DNA of 64,000 nucleotides from positions 15,592 to 79,591 of the forward strand of contig JAEWSH010000070.1 in assembly GCA_023398375.1 (NCBI GenBank), written 5' to 3'. The stretch comes from Bacillota bacterium (lineage in GTDB: Bacteria > Bacillota > Clostridia > Lachnospirales > Lachnospiraceae). Of the stretch, positions 26,960-35,572 are shown piece by piece (within the stretch, counting starts at the first letter, position 1; each line of letters begins with the position of its first letter). The translations under genes and the position numbers were made by a program. Under the pieces are notes generated by a model. It did no database searches. It saw only the letters and a list, made by a program, of their open reading frames with translations, and was not told the DNA's origin.

Positions 26960-28072
26960 ATGGCAAGTGTATCATTAAATAATATTTGTAAAGTATATCC
27001 TAATGGATTTGAAGCTGTTAAAGATTTCAGCCTTGAAATCGCAGACAAAGAATTTATTATCTTTGTAGGACCATCCGGGTGCGGTAAGTCAACTACACTT
27101 CGTATGATCGCTGGACTTGAAGATATCTCTTCAGGGGAATTAAAGATTGCTGATAGAGTAGTAAATGATGTTGAACCAAAAGACAGAGATATTGCAATGG
27201 TATTCCAGAATTATGCTTTGTATCCACATATGACAGTTTATGATAATATGGCATTCGGACTTAAATTAAGAAAAGTTCCTAAGGATGAAATTGATAAAAT
27301 GGTGAAAGAAGCAGCTAGTATTCTTGATTTAACACCACTCCTTGATCGTAAGCCAAAAGCTTTATCAGGTGGACAAAGACAGCGTGTTGCTATGGGTCGT
27401 GCGATTGTACGTAATCCTAAAGTATTCCTTATGGATGAACCTTTATCAAACCTAGATGCAAAATTAAGAGTTCAGATGCGTATTGTAATTGCTGAATTAC
27501 ACCAAAGATTAGGTACGACATTCATTTATGTAACACATGATCAGACAGAAGCTATGACACTTGGAACAAGAATCGTAGTAATGAAAGATGGTGTTGTACA
27601 ACAAGTTGATACACCACAGAACTTATATGAAAAACCACAAAACTTATTTGTTGCCGGATTCATGGGTTCCCCACAAATGAATTTCATTGATGCAGTAGTA
27701 GAGAAAAATGGTGATGTTGCAGTTCTTAAATTTACCGGAAATGCAATTCCTCTTCCACCAGCAAAGTCAAAAAAATTAATTGAAGGTGGATATGTTGGAA
27801 AGACAGTTACATTTGGTGTTCGTCCGGAGGATGTATATGACTCAGAAATGTTTATTGAGACTTCACCACAAAGTGTATTTGAAGCTACTATTAAAGTATA
27901 TGAACTACTAGGAGCTGAAGTTCTGTTACACTTCTCATTAAATGAATTTGAAATGACAGCAAGAGTTGACCCTCGTTCAACAGCCAGACCTGGCGATAAA
28001 GTTCAATTTGCTATGGATGTTGAAAAAATTCACGTATTCGATAAAGAAACAGAACAAGTTATTACAAACTAA
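26960..28072 (+). CDS. MsmX/UgpC-type sugar ABC transporter ATP-binding protein
   Basis: A 370-residue ATPase. It shows Walker A G-P-S-G-C-G-K-S-T near residues 37-45, the signature L-S-G-G-Q-R-Q-R near 135, Walker B F-L-M-D-E-P-L-S-N-L-D near 155, and a C-terminal TOBE/regulatory domain from about 240. The start at 26960 has AGGAGG; a longer frame from 26873 lacks one. No permease or binding protein is adjacent, which fits MsmX, a shared ATPase that powers several sugar importers. It may serve importers elsewhere in the genome. A clean terminator follows. Confidence 0.93.
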   Translation: MASVSLNNICKVYPNGFEAVKDFSLEIADKEFIIFVGPSGCGKSTTLRMIAGLEDISSGELKIADRVVNDVEPKDRDIAMVFQNYALYPHMTVYDNMAFGLKLRKVPKDEIDKMVKEAASILDLTPLLDRKPKALSGGQRQRVAMGRAIVRNPKVFLMDEPLSNLDAKLRVQMRIVIAELHQRLGTTFIYVTHDQTEAMTLGTRIVVMKDGVVQQVDTPQNLYEKPQNLFVAGFMGSPQMNFIDAVVEKNGDVAVLKFTGNAIPLPPAKSKKLIEGGYVGKTVTFGVRPEDVYDSEMFIETSPQSVFEATIKVYELLGAEVLLHFSLNEFEMTARVDPRSTARPGDKVQFAMDVEKIHVFDKETEQVITN

Positions 28073-28085
28073 TTTTATAATCAGA

Positions 28086-28115
28086 GGGAGATGCAAGTGC
28101 ATCTCCCTTATTTTT
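28086..28115 (+). terminator. Terminator after the MsmX-type ATPase
   Basis: GGGAGATGCA and TGCATCTCCC form a perfect 10-bp stem with a 2-nt gap, followed by TTATTTTT. Confidence 0.85.
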
Positions 28116-28227
28116 ACGCGAGCAAGCAGTCAAAGACAAGAAGTCTTGCACTTTGAGAAAAAATGCTTTATCATAATTAGAAATAAGATACTGCAAAATA
28201 TGAGACAAGAAATAGGGGACGTAAGAT

Positions 28228-29313
28228 ATGATATCAAATCAGGTAATTCAAACAAGTATCGATGAATTAAAAGCAATAACAAAAGTAGATTTATGTGTTT
28301 TTGACTTGGAAGGTATGGTGGCAGCTTCTACATTTGAACAAATAGAATTAGATACTGCTTTAATTAATAGTTTTGCTTCATCGCCTGCGGATAGTCAGAT
28401 CATAGCAGGATATCATTTGTTAAAGATTATGGATGAGGGGGATGTACAATATATTTTAATTGCCAAAGGCTCAAATGAAGATGTTTATGTGATGGGAAAA
28501 ATTGCTGTATGCCAGATACAGAATCTGATGATTGCATATAAAGAGAAATTTGACCGTAATAATTTCTTTCAGAACTTATTATTAGATAATCTGCTGTTGG
28601 TAGACATCTATAATCGTGCCAAAAAACTTCATATTGAAGATGAAGTACCGCGAGCAGTATTTTTAATAGAAACAAAAGCAGATAAAGATAATGATACAAT
28701 AGAAATGTTAAAAAGCCTGTATCTTGCACAGGCGGGTGATTTTGTAACGACTGTTGATGAGAGAAGTATTATTCTGATTAAATCTCTGGAGAATCCGGAG
28801 GATTATGATATCCTGAATGCAATTGCAAATACAATTGTAGATATGATGAATACAGAGGCTATGATGGCAGTTAAAGTAGCTTTTGGTACGATTGTTTCTG
28901 AACTTAGAGAAGTATCAAAGTCTTATAAAGAGGCAAAAATGGCTTTAGATGTCGGAAAGATATTCTATATCGAAAAGGGCATTATCTCATATAAAACATT
29001 GGGAATTGGCAGACTTATTTATCAGCTTCCAATCAATCTCTGTCAGATTTTTATTCAGGAGATATTTGGTAATAATTTATCAATTGATTTTGATGAGGAG
29101 ACCTTGACTACGGTAAATAAGTTCTTTGAAAATAATCTAAATGTATCTGAGACTTCCAGGCAATTATTTGTTCATAGAAATACACTTGTTTATAGAATAG
29201 AGAAATTGCAGAAGAGTACAGGGCTTGATATCCGTACTTTTGATGATGCATTGACATTTAAGATAGCGCTTATGGTAGTAAATTATATGAATTATTTAGA
29301 TTCGTTGGAGTAG
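28228..29313 (+). CDS. PucR/CdaR-type transcriptional regulator
   Basis: A 361-residue protein. The N-terminal part looks like a sugar-diacid-type sensing domain (I-D-E-L-K-A-I-T-K-V-D-L-C-V-F-D at 12-27), the middle resembles a GGDEF-like ligand domain, and the C-terminus carries the PucR-type helix-turn-helix (E-T-S-R-Q-L-F-V-H-R-N-T-L-V-Y-R-I near residues 310-326). Such regulators respond to small metabolites. Downstream of the MsmX-type ATPase, a role in sugar transport control is plausible but not shown. GGGGA lies upstream of the ATG. Confidence 0.85.
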   Translation: MISNQVIQTSIDELKAITKVDLCVFDLEGMVAASTFEQIELDTALINSFASSPADSQIIAGYHLLKIMDEGDVQYILIAKGSNEDVYVMGKIAVCQIQNLMIAYKEKFDRNNFFQNLLLDNLLLVDIYNRAKKLHIEDEVPRAVFLIETKADKDNDTIEMLKSLYLAQAGDFVTTVDERSIILIKSLENPEDYDILNAIANTIVDMMNTEAMMAVKVAFGTIVSELREVSKSYKEAKMALDVGKIFYIEKGIISYKTLGIGRLIYQLPINLCQIFIQEIFGNNLSIDFDEETLTTVNKFFENNLNVSETSRQLFVHRNTLVYRIEKLQKSTGLDIRTFDDALTFKIALMVVNYMNYLDSLE

Positions 29314-29402
29314 CATTTTTAGGAATATTAAACCCTGTTTCTGCATACAATAGTCGTAGAGTTATAAAGCTTGTACGATTTTGATTAATGGGAGGAACAG
29401 GG

Positions 29403-30281
29403 TTGTCTTATTATAGAAAATTTATTTCATACATTGATCTGTATGAGTATGAAGAAAAAGTTAAAAATATTGGATTTGTAAAATCTGAGATAAGAGATAA
29501 TATATGGAAAATAAAAGTCAATATACGTGGTTTGGAACCAACAGATACGGTCATGTGCGAAATGAAAACAGTAGGTGCAGAAGAATATCTGGATCGGTTT
29601 CAGATTGTAAAGGGACAGGGGCAATTTGAAAAAGAATATGCAGTAGCACATTTTGCCGGAGCAGAAATTTCATATGCGAATGTACAGGGACTTATTTTTC
29701 AACTATCCAGTCACAAATATGGAAAATGTACATGGATACAAGATAATCATACATATCATTCAACAGAAGAAAAACAAGGTTATCTACAGGCAATGGAACA
29801 GAAGCGTTCCGTTGAACCAAAACAATCAATTGAAGAAAAACTGATCACAGAGAAAAAGGAGACAGAAAGCAAGAGTGATAAGATAAAAGGTGCCTTTGCC
29901 TTGCCTGAATATCAGTTGAACAACATTTCAGGCAATAAATGGATGCAGTTAGGAAGAATGTACCCTGCGATCCATCCATTTCATGAAAAGAGCAAAGGAG
30001 AATATATCTCGCTGAAACCTAAAGATTTTGTGATTCTTCATGAAAAATACCAGGCATTGGTAAATAATAGTTTTCTGTTACATGGCTATTTTAATTATAG
30101 GCACATTATCCTTGGAAAAAAGATCGAGGGACAGATCGTGAAATATTACATAGGAGTTCCGGGAACTTTTCATGAAAGAGAAAAAATGGTTGCTGTTATG
30201 TTTGGATTTGAAGAATTTGAAGGTGTAGACTCGGAAGAAAGAGGAGCATTTGGATATTATATGAAAGAGGTAAGGATATAG
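29403..30281 (+). CDS. Conserved Lachnospiraceae-type hypothetical protein (DUF6128-like)
   Basis: A 292-residue protein. A TTG at 29403 is preferred because GGGAGG lies 7-8 bases before it; the ATG at 29388 immediately precedes that binding site. The N-terminal domain (about 1-105) is beta-rich with a Trp-ending core, followed by a Lys/Glu/Ser-rich linker (about 110-165) and a C-terminal domain with P-F-H, F-L-L-H-G-Y-F-N-Y-R-H and G-V-P-G-x-F-H-E-R-E patterns. The layout resembles DUF6128 proteins of Lachnospiraceae; this is from memory. The function is unknown. Confidence 0.75.
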   Translation: MSYYRKFISYIDLYEYEEKVKNIGFVKSEIRDNIWKIKVNIRGLEPTDTVMCEMKTVGAEEYLDRFQIVKGQGQFEKEYAVAHFAGAEISYANVQGLIFQLSSHKYGKCTWIQDNHTYHSTEEKQGYLQAMEQKRSVEPKQSIEEKLITEKKETESKSDKIKGAFALPEYQLNNISGNKWMQLGRMYPAIHPFHEKSKGEYISLKPKDFVILHEKYQALVNNSFLLHGYFNYRHIILGKKIEGQIVKYYIGVPGTFHEREKMVAVMFGFEEFEGVDSEERGAFGYYMKEVRI

Positions 30282-30306
30282 ACGAAGAAGTCTATGTCTT
30301 TACCTC
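30267..30306. terminator. Bidirectional terminator between convergent genes
   Basis: GAGGTAA...ATAGAC pairs with GTCTAT...TTACCTC around GAAGAA, between the DUF6128-like gene and the minus-strand activase gene. Confidence 0.65.
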
Positions 30307-30350
30307 CTATTTACGCATGTTTCTCTTAGTTACGCAATCGGATGCCAAAG

Positions 30351-31046
30351 TCAATCAATACCACGAAGCAATACGTGTTCTATATCAGTGCTTAGTATAT
30401 CTACAAAAGAAAGCAATTCTTCTTTGGTATAACTGTGGTATCCTTTGTGGATAACGGTATCGCTATTTTTAAAGTTCTGTAGATAGTATGACTTGCATCC
30501 GCTGATCCAATTAGCGATCTGATAAAATGTTTCCGCATTATGGAATTCTTTCACTACGGTCGTTCTGAATTCATAATCAATACCTGAATGCATTAAATAA
30601 TCTACGGATTCATAAATTGCATCCATATTGACCGATGGTACATCTGTAACAGTTGCATAATCCAGAGGAGATGTTTTGATATCCATAGCTACAAAATCAA
30701 TTAATTTCTGCAAGTATAAGGATTGTATCATCAAAGGATTGGAACCGTTTGTATCCAGCTTTATAAGATAACCAATGTCTTTAATGTCCTTTATTAATTT
30801 GGGCAAGTCTGCATGTAATGTCGGTTCGCCGCCCGTAATACAGACACCGGTCAAAATGCCGTGCCTCTTTTTTAAGAACTGCAGTACTTCATGATAAGAT
30901 AGAACCGGCTGTGAAGATGGATGGAGTACCAGGTCTTTATTGTGACAAAAAGGACAACGGAAATTACAGCTGCCTAAAAAAATAGTAGCGGCAACATGCC
31001 CCGGGTAATCTAATAAAGTTGTTTTGTTCAAACCATGAATTTGCAC
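30351..31046 (-). CDS. nrdG: Anaerobic ribonucleoside-triphosphate reductase activating protein
   Basis: A 231-residue radical SAM enzyme. The iron-sulphur cluster Cys are in C-N-F-R-C-P-F-C (residues 27, 31 and 34), followed by the S-adenosylmethionine-binding T-G-G-E-P-T near 67-72. This spacing is the NrdG2 type, which generates the glycyl radical of the oxygen-sensitive class III reductase and indicates anaerobic life. The start is a GTG at 31046 with AGG seven bases before. The reductase gene nrdD is not in this window. Confidence 0.88.
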   Translation of the reverse strand: MQIHGLNKTTLLDYPGHVAATIFLGSCNFRCPFCHNKDLVLHPSSQPVLSYHEVLQFLKKRHGILTGVCITGGEPTLHADLPKLIKDIKDIGYLIKLDTNGSNPLMIQSLYLQKLIDFVAMDIKTSPLDYATVTDVPSVNMDAIYESVDYLMHSGIDYEFRTTVVKEFHNAETFYQIANWISGCKSYYLQNFKNSDTVIHKGYHSYTKEELLSFVDILSTDIEHVLLRGID

Positions 31047-31210
31047 AATAATACCTGCCTATGTTAAGATAAAAAATAAAAGATATTTATAGTATAGCAG
31101 ATAAGGTCATAGACCGCAAATTGAAGTGATAGAGGGTGTTTTTACGAAGCCGTAAGGCTGAATAGTAACATCAGGATTGAATATGCACAAATGAGCAAGT
31201 GGAGTGGCGC

Positions 31211-31705
31211 ATGAAAAAACATGAAAAATATATGAAAGAAGCAATAAAGCAGGCAAAGAAGGCATATGCGCTAGATGAGGTTCCGATAGGGTGTGTCATC
31301 GTGTATCACGATAAAATTATTGGGCGTGGTTATAACAGAAGAAATACGGATAAAAGTACACTGGCACATGCTGAGATCACTGCAATTCGAAAAGCAAGTA
31401 AAAAATTAGGTGATTGGCGATTGGAAGATTGTGTATTGTATGTTACGCTTGAACCTTGTCAGATGTGTGCAGGTGCAATCGTACAGGCGCGCATACCGAC
31501 CGTAGTAATGGGAAGCATGAATCCAAAAGCTGGGTGCGGAGGGTCTGTTCTGAATATTTTACAGATACCGGAATTTAACCATCAGGTTGAGATCGTGAAG
31601 GGCATCTTAGAAATAGAATGTAGTGATATGCTCACATCGTTTTTTAAAGAGCTGAGAGATAAGAAAAAAAATGATAAGATTTTGTTGGAACATAGTGGAA
31701 AATAG
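31211..31705 (+). CDS. tadA: tRNA-specific adenosine deaminase
   Basis: A 164-residue enzyme converting adenosine to inosine at the wobble position of tRNA-Arg. The zinc site is complete: H-A-E at 53-55 and P-C-Q-M-C with Cys83 and Cys86. The ATG at 31211 has GGAG six bases upstream; an in-frame GTG at 31199 would add four residues. The SRP RNA gene follows, as in many Firmicutes, but dnaX, the usual next gene, is about 25 kb away. Confidence 0.94.
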   Translation: MKKHEKYMKEAIKQAKKAYALDEVPIGCVIVYHDKIIGRGYNRRNTDKSTLAHAEITAIRKASKKLGDWRLEDCVLYVTLEPCQMCAGAIVQARIPTVVMGSMNPKAGCGGSVLNILQIPEFNHQVEIVKGILEIECSDMLTSFFKELRDKKKNDKILLEHSGK

Positions 31706-31737
31706 CCGGATAATAAGGCTTTATACTTGATTTTCAG

Positions 31738-31766
31738 TTGACAAAACAGCTAAAAAAAGGTATACT
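31738..31766 (+). promoter_or_regulatory. Promoter of the SRP RNA
   Basis: TTGACA at 31738-31743 and TATACT at 31761-31766 with a 17-bp spacer; the expected start is at the 5' end of the RNA near 31773. Confidence 0.85.
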
Positions 31767-31771
31767 TTAAA

Positions 31772-32036
31772 AACCGTGCAGCCGGGGACGTAGCGGAGCC
31801 CTGTACCTACAATCCGCTCTAGTAGGGGTGATGTATTGCCGAGGGTATTTGCTTGTATAGCTGCCCTTTATAAGTGGCGTTGAAGTTTGGGTCTCACGCA
31901 ATGGAAATCTATGAACCTAGTCAGGGCAGGAATGCAGCAGCTATAAGTAGAACTTTCTGTGTGCCGTGAGGGTGCCTGGCGGAGTTAACTGTAAAGGTAA
32001 CGTGTATGAGCTTCATTCGACGCAATACGCACGGTC
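31772..32036 (+). ncRNA. ffs: Signal recognition particle RNA, large type with Alu domain
   Basis: About 265 nt. The 5' part has the Alu-domain pattern G-C-C-G-G-G-G-A then GTAGCGGAGCCCTGTAC and CAATCCGCT typical of Firmicutes 6S-like SRP RNA. Domain IV, which binds Ffh, reads GTCAGGGCAGGAATGCAGCAGC split as GTCAGG, GGAA and GCAGC blocks near 31920-31941. The ends ACCGTGC and GCACGGT pair with each other. The exact ends are inferred from that pairing. Confidence 0.93.
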
Positions 32037-32076
32037 TTGTTATGCAATAAATTAATAATTATACACATTAAAACAC

Positions 32077-32104
32077 GCTTATATGCATAAATATACATAT
32101 AAGC
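32077..32104. repeat. Hairpin after the SRP RNA
   Basis: GCTTATATG and CATATAAGC form 9-bp arms around 10 nt. It lacks a T run on the plus strand, so termination there is uncertain. Confidence 0.45.
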
Positions 32105-32105
32105 A

Positions 32106-32134
32106 TTGACATTATACATTACAAATGCTAAATT
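32106..32134 (+). promoter_or_regulatory. Promoter of the amino-acid ABC transporter operon
   Basis: TTGACA at 32106-32111 and TAAATT at 32129-32134 with 17 bp between, about 75 bp before the binding-protein gene. Confidence 0.65.
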
Positions 32135-32208
32135 GGAATATGAAAAAATATTCTTTTCTAAAGGAATAACCAGCACATTTTAATTGTATGATTCAGGAGG
32201 AAAAAGTT

Positions 32209-33042
32209 ATGAAAAAAGTTATCGCAGCAGCCGTAATGGCAGCAATGGTAGTATCCATGACAGCATGTGGAAGTAAAACGGATGACACAAAGACAACGCA
32301 GGCAGCAACAGAAACAGTAGAAGCAACTACGCAGGAAGCAGCGACAGAAACAGCAGGCACAGAAGCGACAGAGGCAGCAGGAAACGGAACATTAGTAATG
32401 GCAACTAATGCTGAATTTCCACCATACGAATTCCGTGAGGGTGATAAGATTGTTGGTATCGACGCTGAAATCGCACAGGCAATTGCCGATGAATTAGGAA
32501 TGGAATTACAAATCGAAGATATGCAGTTTGATTCAATTATTGCAGCTGTTCAATCCGGTAAAGCGGATATGGGTGTAGCAGGTATGACAATAACAGAGGA
32601 TCGTTTAGCAACTGTTAACTTCTCAACACCTTATACACAGGCAGCACAGGTTATTATCGTAAAAGAAGACAGCCAGGTTGCAACACCGGATGACTTAAAG
32701 GGAAAAACAATTGGTGTTCAATTAGGAACAACAGGTGATATCTATGCAGAGGATATAGAAGACGCAACACTTGATCGTTATAACAAAGGTTTTGAAGCAG
32801 TTCAGGCACTTCTTCAGGATAAAGTAGATGCAGTTATCATTGACCGTGAACCGGCTAAAGTATTTGTTGAAGAAAATGAAGGATTGAAGATCCTTGATGA
32901 AGAGTTCACTGTAGAAGATTATGCAATCTGTATGGCAAAAGATAAAACTGATTTATTGGATAAAGTAAATGCAGCATTGGCAAAATTACAGGAATCTGGT
33001 AAGATTGAAGAAATCAAGGCTAAATATATCACTGCTGAATAA
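32209..33042 (+). CDS. Polar amino-acid ABC transporter, substrate-binding lipoprotein
   Basis: A 277-residue lipoprotein. The signal peptide ends in S-M-T-A-C with the lipidated Cys at 20, followed by a Thr/Glu/Ala-rich linker to about residue 55. The family 3 solute-binding domain then starts L-V-M-A-T-N-A-E-F-P-P-Y-E-F. It should capture a polar amino acid and deliver it to the permease and ATPase encoded next; the exact amino acid is not clear. The start at 32209 has AGGAGG; an in-frame ATG at 32188 does not. Confidence 0.93.
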   Translation: MKKVIAAAVMAAMVVSMTACGSKTDDTKTTQAATETVEATTQEAATETAGTEATEAAGNGTLVMATNAEFPPYEFREGDKIVGIDAEIAQAIADELGMELQIEDMQFDSIIAAVQSGKADMGVAGMTITEDRLATVNFSTPYTQAAQVIIVKEDSQVATPDDLKGKTIGVQLGTTGDIYAEDIEDATLDRYNKGFEAVQALLQDKVDAVIIDREPAKVFVEENEGLKILDEEFTVEDYAICMAKDKTDLLDKVNAALAKLQESGKIEEIKAKYITAE

Positions 33043-33108
33043 TTTCCTGGAAATGGACGCAAGCCAGATCAAGTACTATAATAAGGATATATAAGAAGGA
33101 AAAAACGT

Positions 33109-33801
33109 ATGATTAACAAATTATCAGATTCATTTTATTTGAATTTTATAAAAGAAGAACGGTGGAAGTACATTGCAGGTGGTTTGAAAATTACGTTGAC
33201 TGTAACTTTCTTTGCAGTAATCATGGGTATTCTGTTAGGTTTTTTGGTGGCCATAGTTCGATCTACCCACGATAAGACAGGAAAGCTTAAAATATTGAAT
33301 GCGGTATGCAATCTGTATTTAACAGTTATTCGCGGAACACCCGTAGTCGTACAATTGTTAATCACTTATTTCGTTATATTCGGCAGTGTTAATATCAACA
33401 AAGTTCTGGTTGCGGTGATTGCATTTGGCATTAATTCTGGTGCATATGTAGCTGAGATTATCAGAAGCGGTATTATGTCTGTTGATAATGGACAGTTTGA
33501 AGCAGGAAGAAGTATTGGATTTACGTATGGGCAGACAATGTTATATATTATATTGCCACAAGCATTTAAAAACGTTCTCCCAGCCCTTGCAAATGAATTT
33601 ATTGTATTGCTGAAGGAGACTTCGGTTGCCGGTTATATCGCATTGGAAGACCTTACAAAGGGCGGCGATATTATTAGAAGCCGAACATATGATGCTTTTA
33701 TGCCTTTGATTGGTGTGGCGATTATTTACTTGCTTTTGGTTATGATCTTTAACTATTTTGTAAAATGTCTTGAAAGGAGGTTGCGTAATAGTGAGCATTG
33801 A
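33109..33801 (+). CDS. Polar amino-acid ABC transporter, permease
   Basis: A 230-residue membrane protein of the HisM/GlnP type, with about five hydrophobic segments and the inner-membrane EAA motif E-A-G-R-S-I-G-F-T-Y-G-Q near residues 128-140 that contacts the ATPase. It is second in a binding protein-permease-ATPase operon and overlaps the ATPase gene by 11 bases. Only one permease is encoded, so it probably works as a homodimer. Confidence 0.93.
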   Translation: MINKLSDSFYLNFIKEERWKYIAGGLKITLTVTFFAVIMGILLGFLVAIVRSTHDKTGKLKILNAVCNLYLTVIRGTPVVVQLLITYFVIFGSVNINKVLVAVIAFGINSGAYVAEIIRSGIMSVDNGQFEAGRSIGFTYGQTMLYIILPQAFKNVLPALANEFIVLLKETSVAGYIALEDLTKGGDIIRSRTYDAFMPLIGVAIIYLLLVMIFNYFVKCLERRLRNSEH

Positions 33802-34546
33802 TACGAATTATGATAAACAACCTTTGATTCAAGTGACTGATCTGGTAAAAAGCTTTGGAGAGTTACATGCGCTTGATGGTGTTTCGGCGAATATCTATGA
33901 AGGAGATGTCGTGTTTGTGGTTGGGCCTTCCGGTTCTGGAAAAAGTACGTTTCTTCGTTGTCTGAATCGGCTGGAAGAGCCGACGAGCGGGAAAATATTG
34001 TTTGAAGGCGCAGATATTACGAATCCAAAGACAGATATTAATAAGCACCGTCAAAAGATGGGAATGGTATTTCAGCAGTTTAATTTATTTCCGCATATGA
34101 CGATTATGAAGAACCTTACAATTGGACCAATGAAGCTTCAGAATAAATCAAAAGAAGAAGCAGAAAAAGAGGCTAAGATCCTATTAGACAGAGTTGGTCT
34201 TGCAGATAGAGAAAATGCTTATCCAAGCCAATTATCCGGTGGACAGAAGCAGCGTATCGCAATTGTACGTGCCCTTTGCATGAAGCCGGATGTAATGCTC
34301 TTTGATGAACCAACATCTGCGCTTGATCCTGAGATGGTAGGGGAAGTTTTAAGTGTTATGCGTGATCTTGCGGAAGAAAAGATGACTATGGTAGTTGTTA
34401 CGCATGAGATGGCCTTTGCTAAGGAAGTAGCGAACAGAGTACTATTTATGGCAGAAGGAAAAATTATGGAAGAAAATAATCCAAAGGAATTCTTTGATAA
34501 CCCGCAAACGGACAGACTAAAGAATTTTTTAAGTAAAGTATTATAA
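33791..34546 (+). CDS. Polar amino-acid ABC transporter, ATP-binding protein
   Basis: A 251-residue ATPase of the GlnQ/HisP type: Walker A G-P-S-G-S-G-K-S-T near residues 42-50, signature L-S-G-G-Q-K-Q-R near 147, Walker B M-L-F-D-E-P-T-S-A-L-D near 170. A GTG at 33791 is preferred as start because AAAGGAGG ends 10 bases before it; the upstream in-frame ATG at 33770 lies before that site. It overlaps the end of the permease gene. Confidence 0.93.
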   Translation: MSIDTNYDKQPLIQVTDLVKSFGELHALDGVSANIYEGDVVFVVGPSGSGKSTFLRCLNRLEEPTSGKILFEGADITNPKTDINKHRQKMGMVFQQFNLFPHMTIMKNLTIGPMKLQNKSKEEAEKEAKILLDRVGLADRENAYPSQLSGGQKQRIAIVRALCMKPDVMLFDEPTSALDPEMVGEVLSVMRDLAEEKMTMVVVTHEMAFAKEVANRVLFMAEGKIMEENNPKEFFDNPQTDRLKNFLSKVL

Positions 34547-34551
34547 GAGAA

Positions 34552-34587
34552 AGAAGCTTTATCGATCATAGATTGGTAAAGCTTTTT
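34552..34587 (+). terminator. Terminator after the amino-acid transporter
   Basis: AAGCTTTA pairs with TAAAGCTT around an imperfect inner stem, followed by six T. Confidence 0.75.
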
Positions 34588-34674
34588 TCATACACTTAAA
34601 TATTCATAAAATAAAGAATAAATTAATAATCTTAAGAAAAATATAAATAGTAAATAATAAAAAGGAGGCTTATA

Positions 34675-34713
34675 ATGGAAACACAGCATAGAAAAATAGT
34701 TGTAAATAAGTAA
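34675..34713 (+). CDS. Possible 12-residue upstream peptide
   Basis: METQHRKIVVNK followed by a stop, with a strong AAGGAGG at normal spacing. It ends 15 bases before the lipoprotein start. It could be a leader peptide coupling translation, or simply an accidental start; nothing similar is recognised. Confidence 0.35.
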   Translation: METQHRKIVVNK

Positions 34714-34728
34714 TTGGAGAAATTTACT

Positions 34729-35457
34729 ATGAAAAAGAAAGTATTAATGTTTGTAATCCTGACCTTAGGATGCGTGCTATACGGGTGTGGAAAGAAGGAA
34801 GAAATTGTTCAGCCAACTACAGACAGTATCATAACAAGCGAAACTGTTGCAAGTGAGATGAACCAATCAGACAGTGAAGAAGAAGTAACCGGGATTATGA
34901 AGGAAGATCCGGGAGCAGTCATGTCTTTGGAAAATAATTTGGAAAATATGTTAATGCCGATGGATGCTTTGATGATGTGCATGGTAGAAAATAATTATGA
35001 ATACAATGTGTCAGATCCAACCGTTTTTTGGGCATCATTATATTATATGTTAGGAAACTATGGAACAAAAAGAGATTTGGTCACAGTAGGTAATTCAGAT
35101 ATGACGGTTCCTCGACAAGTGGTACAGGAGTATGCAACGGCGTTATTTGCAGATTATGAGGAACTGCCGGAGATACCTGAGAACCTCAAGGCTGCGATTC
35201 ATTATGAGGAAGATTCAGATTCGTATATTGTTTCTTTGGGCGATAGAGGCATGTCTCAATCCAAGGTTGTTGACTATGCGGATAACGGGGATGGAACTTA
35301 TACAGTTGTAGCAAGGCTTTGCGGTACAGATGATGATTCTACCATATGTGAATGGAACTTTACACTGGTAGAAAATTCCTATGCGGATGGTATTCAGAAT
35401 CCACTTTTCCTTTATAGCATTAAAAATATGCAGAAGATAGAAGAAATACAAAAATAA
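34729..35457 (+). CDS. Hypothetical lipoprotein
   Basis: A 242-residue protein with a lipoprotein signal ending L-Y-G-C (Cys20), a Ser/Thr/Glu-rich linker to about 55, and a globular C-terminal domain without a recognised motif. It should be anchored on the outer face of the membrane. GGAG lies upstream of the ATG at 34729. A 12-residue frame with a very strong binding site precedes it. A compact terminator follows. The function is unknown. Confidence 0.78.
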   Translation: MKKKVLMFVILTLGCVLYGCGKKEEIVQPTTDSIITSETVASEMNQSDSEEEVTGIMKEDPGAVMSLENNLENMLMPMDALMMCMVENNYEYNVSDPTVFWASLYYMLGNYGTKRDLVTVGNSDMTVPRQVVQEYATALFADYEELPEIPENLKAAIHYEEDSDSYIVSLGDRGMSQSKVVDYADNGDGTYTVVARLCGTDDDSTICEWNFTLVENSYADGIQNPLFLYSIKNMQKIEEIQK

Positions 35458-35468
35458 AGTACATAAAA

Positions 35469-35499
35469 ATTCCTGCATTTGCTTGCGGGAATCTTTTTT
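35469..35499 (+). terminator. Terminator after the lipoprotein gene
   Basis: ATTCCTGC pairs with GCGGGAAT (one G-T) around 8 nt, followed by eight T. Confidence 0.8.
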
Positions 35500-35509
35500 T
35501 TGTGATATA

Positions 35510-35537
35510 TTAAAGTCACTTTATAAAGTGACCTTAA
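35510..35537. promoter_or_regulatory. 28-bp palindromic operator of the ROK-like regulator
   Basis: TTAA-a-GTCACTTTA meets TAAAGTGAC-c-TTAA: a perfect 18-bp core with matching outer TTAA. It overlaps a probable -10 (TATATT at 35506-35511) and lies 35 bp before the regulator, suggesting autoregulation of the regulator-MFS pair. Confidence 0.65.
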
Positions 35538-35572
35538 TAACTGATATCGTTTTAATGGAAGATGGGAGCAGT

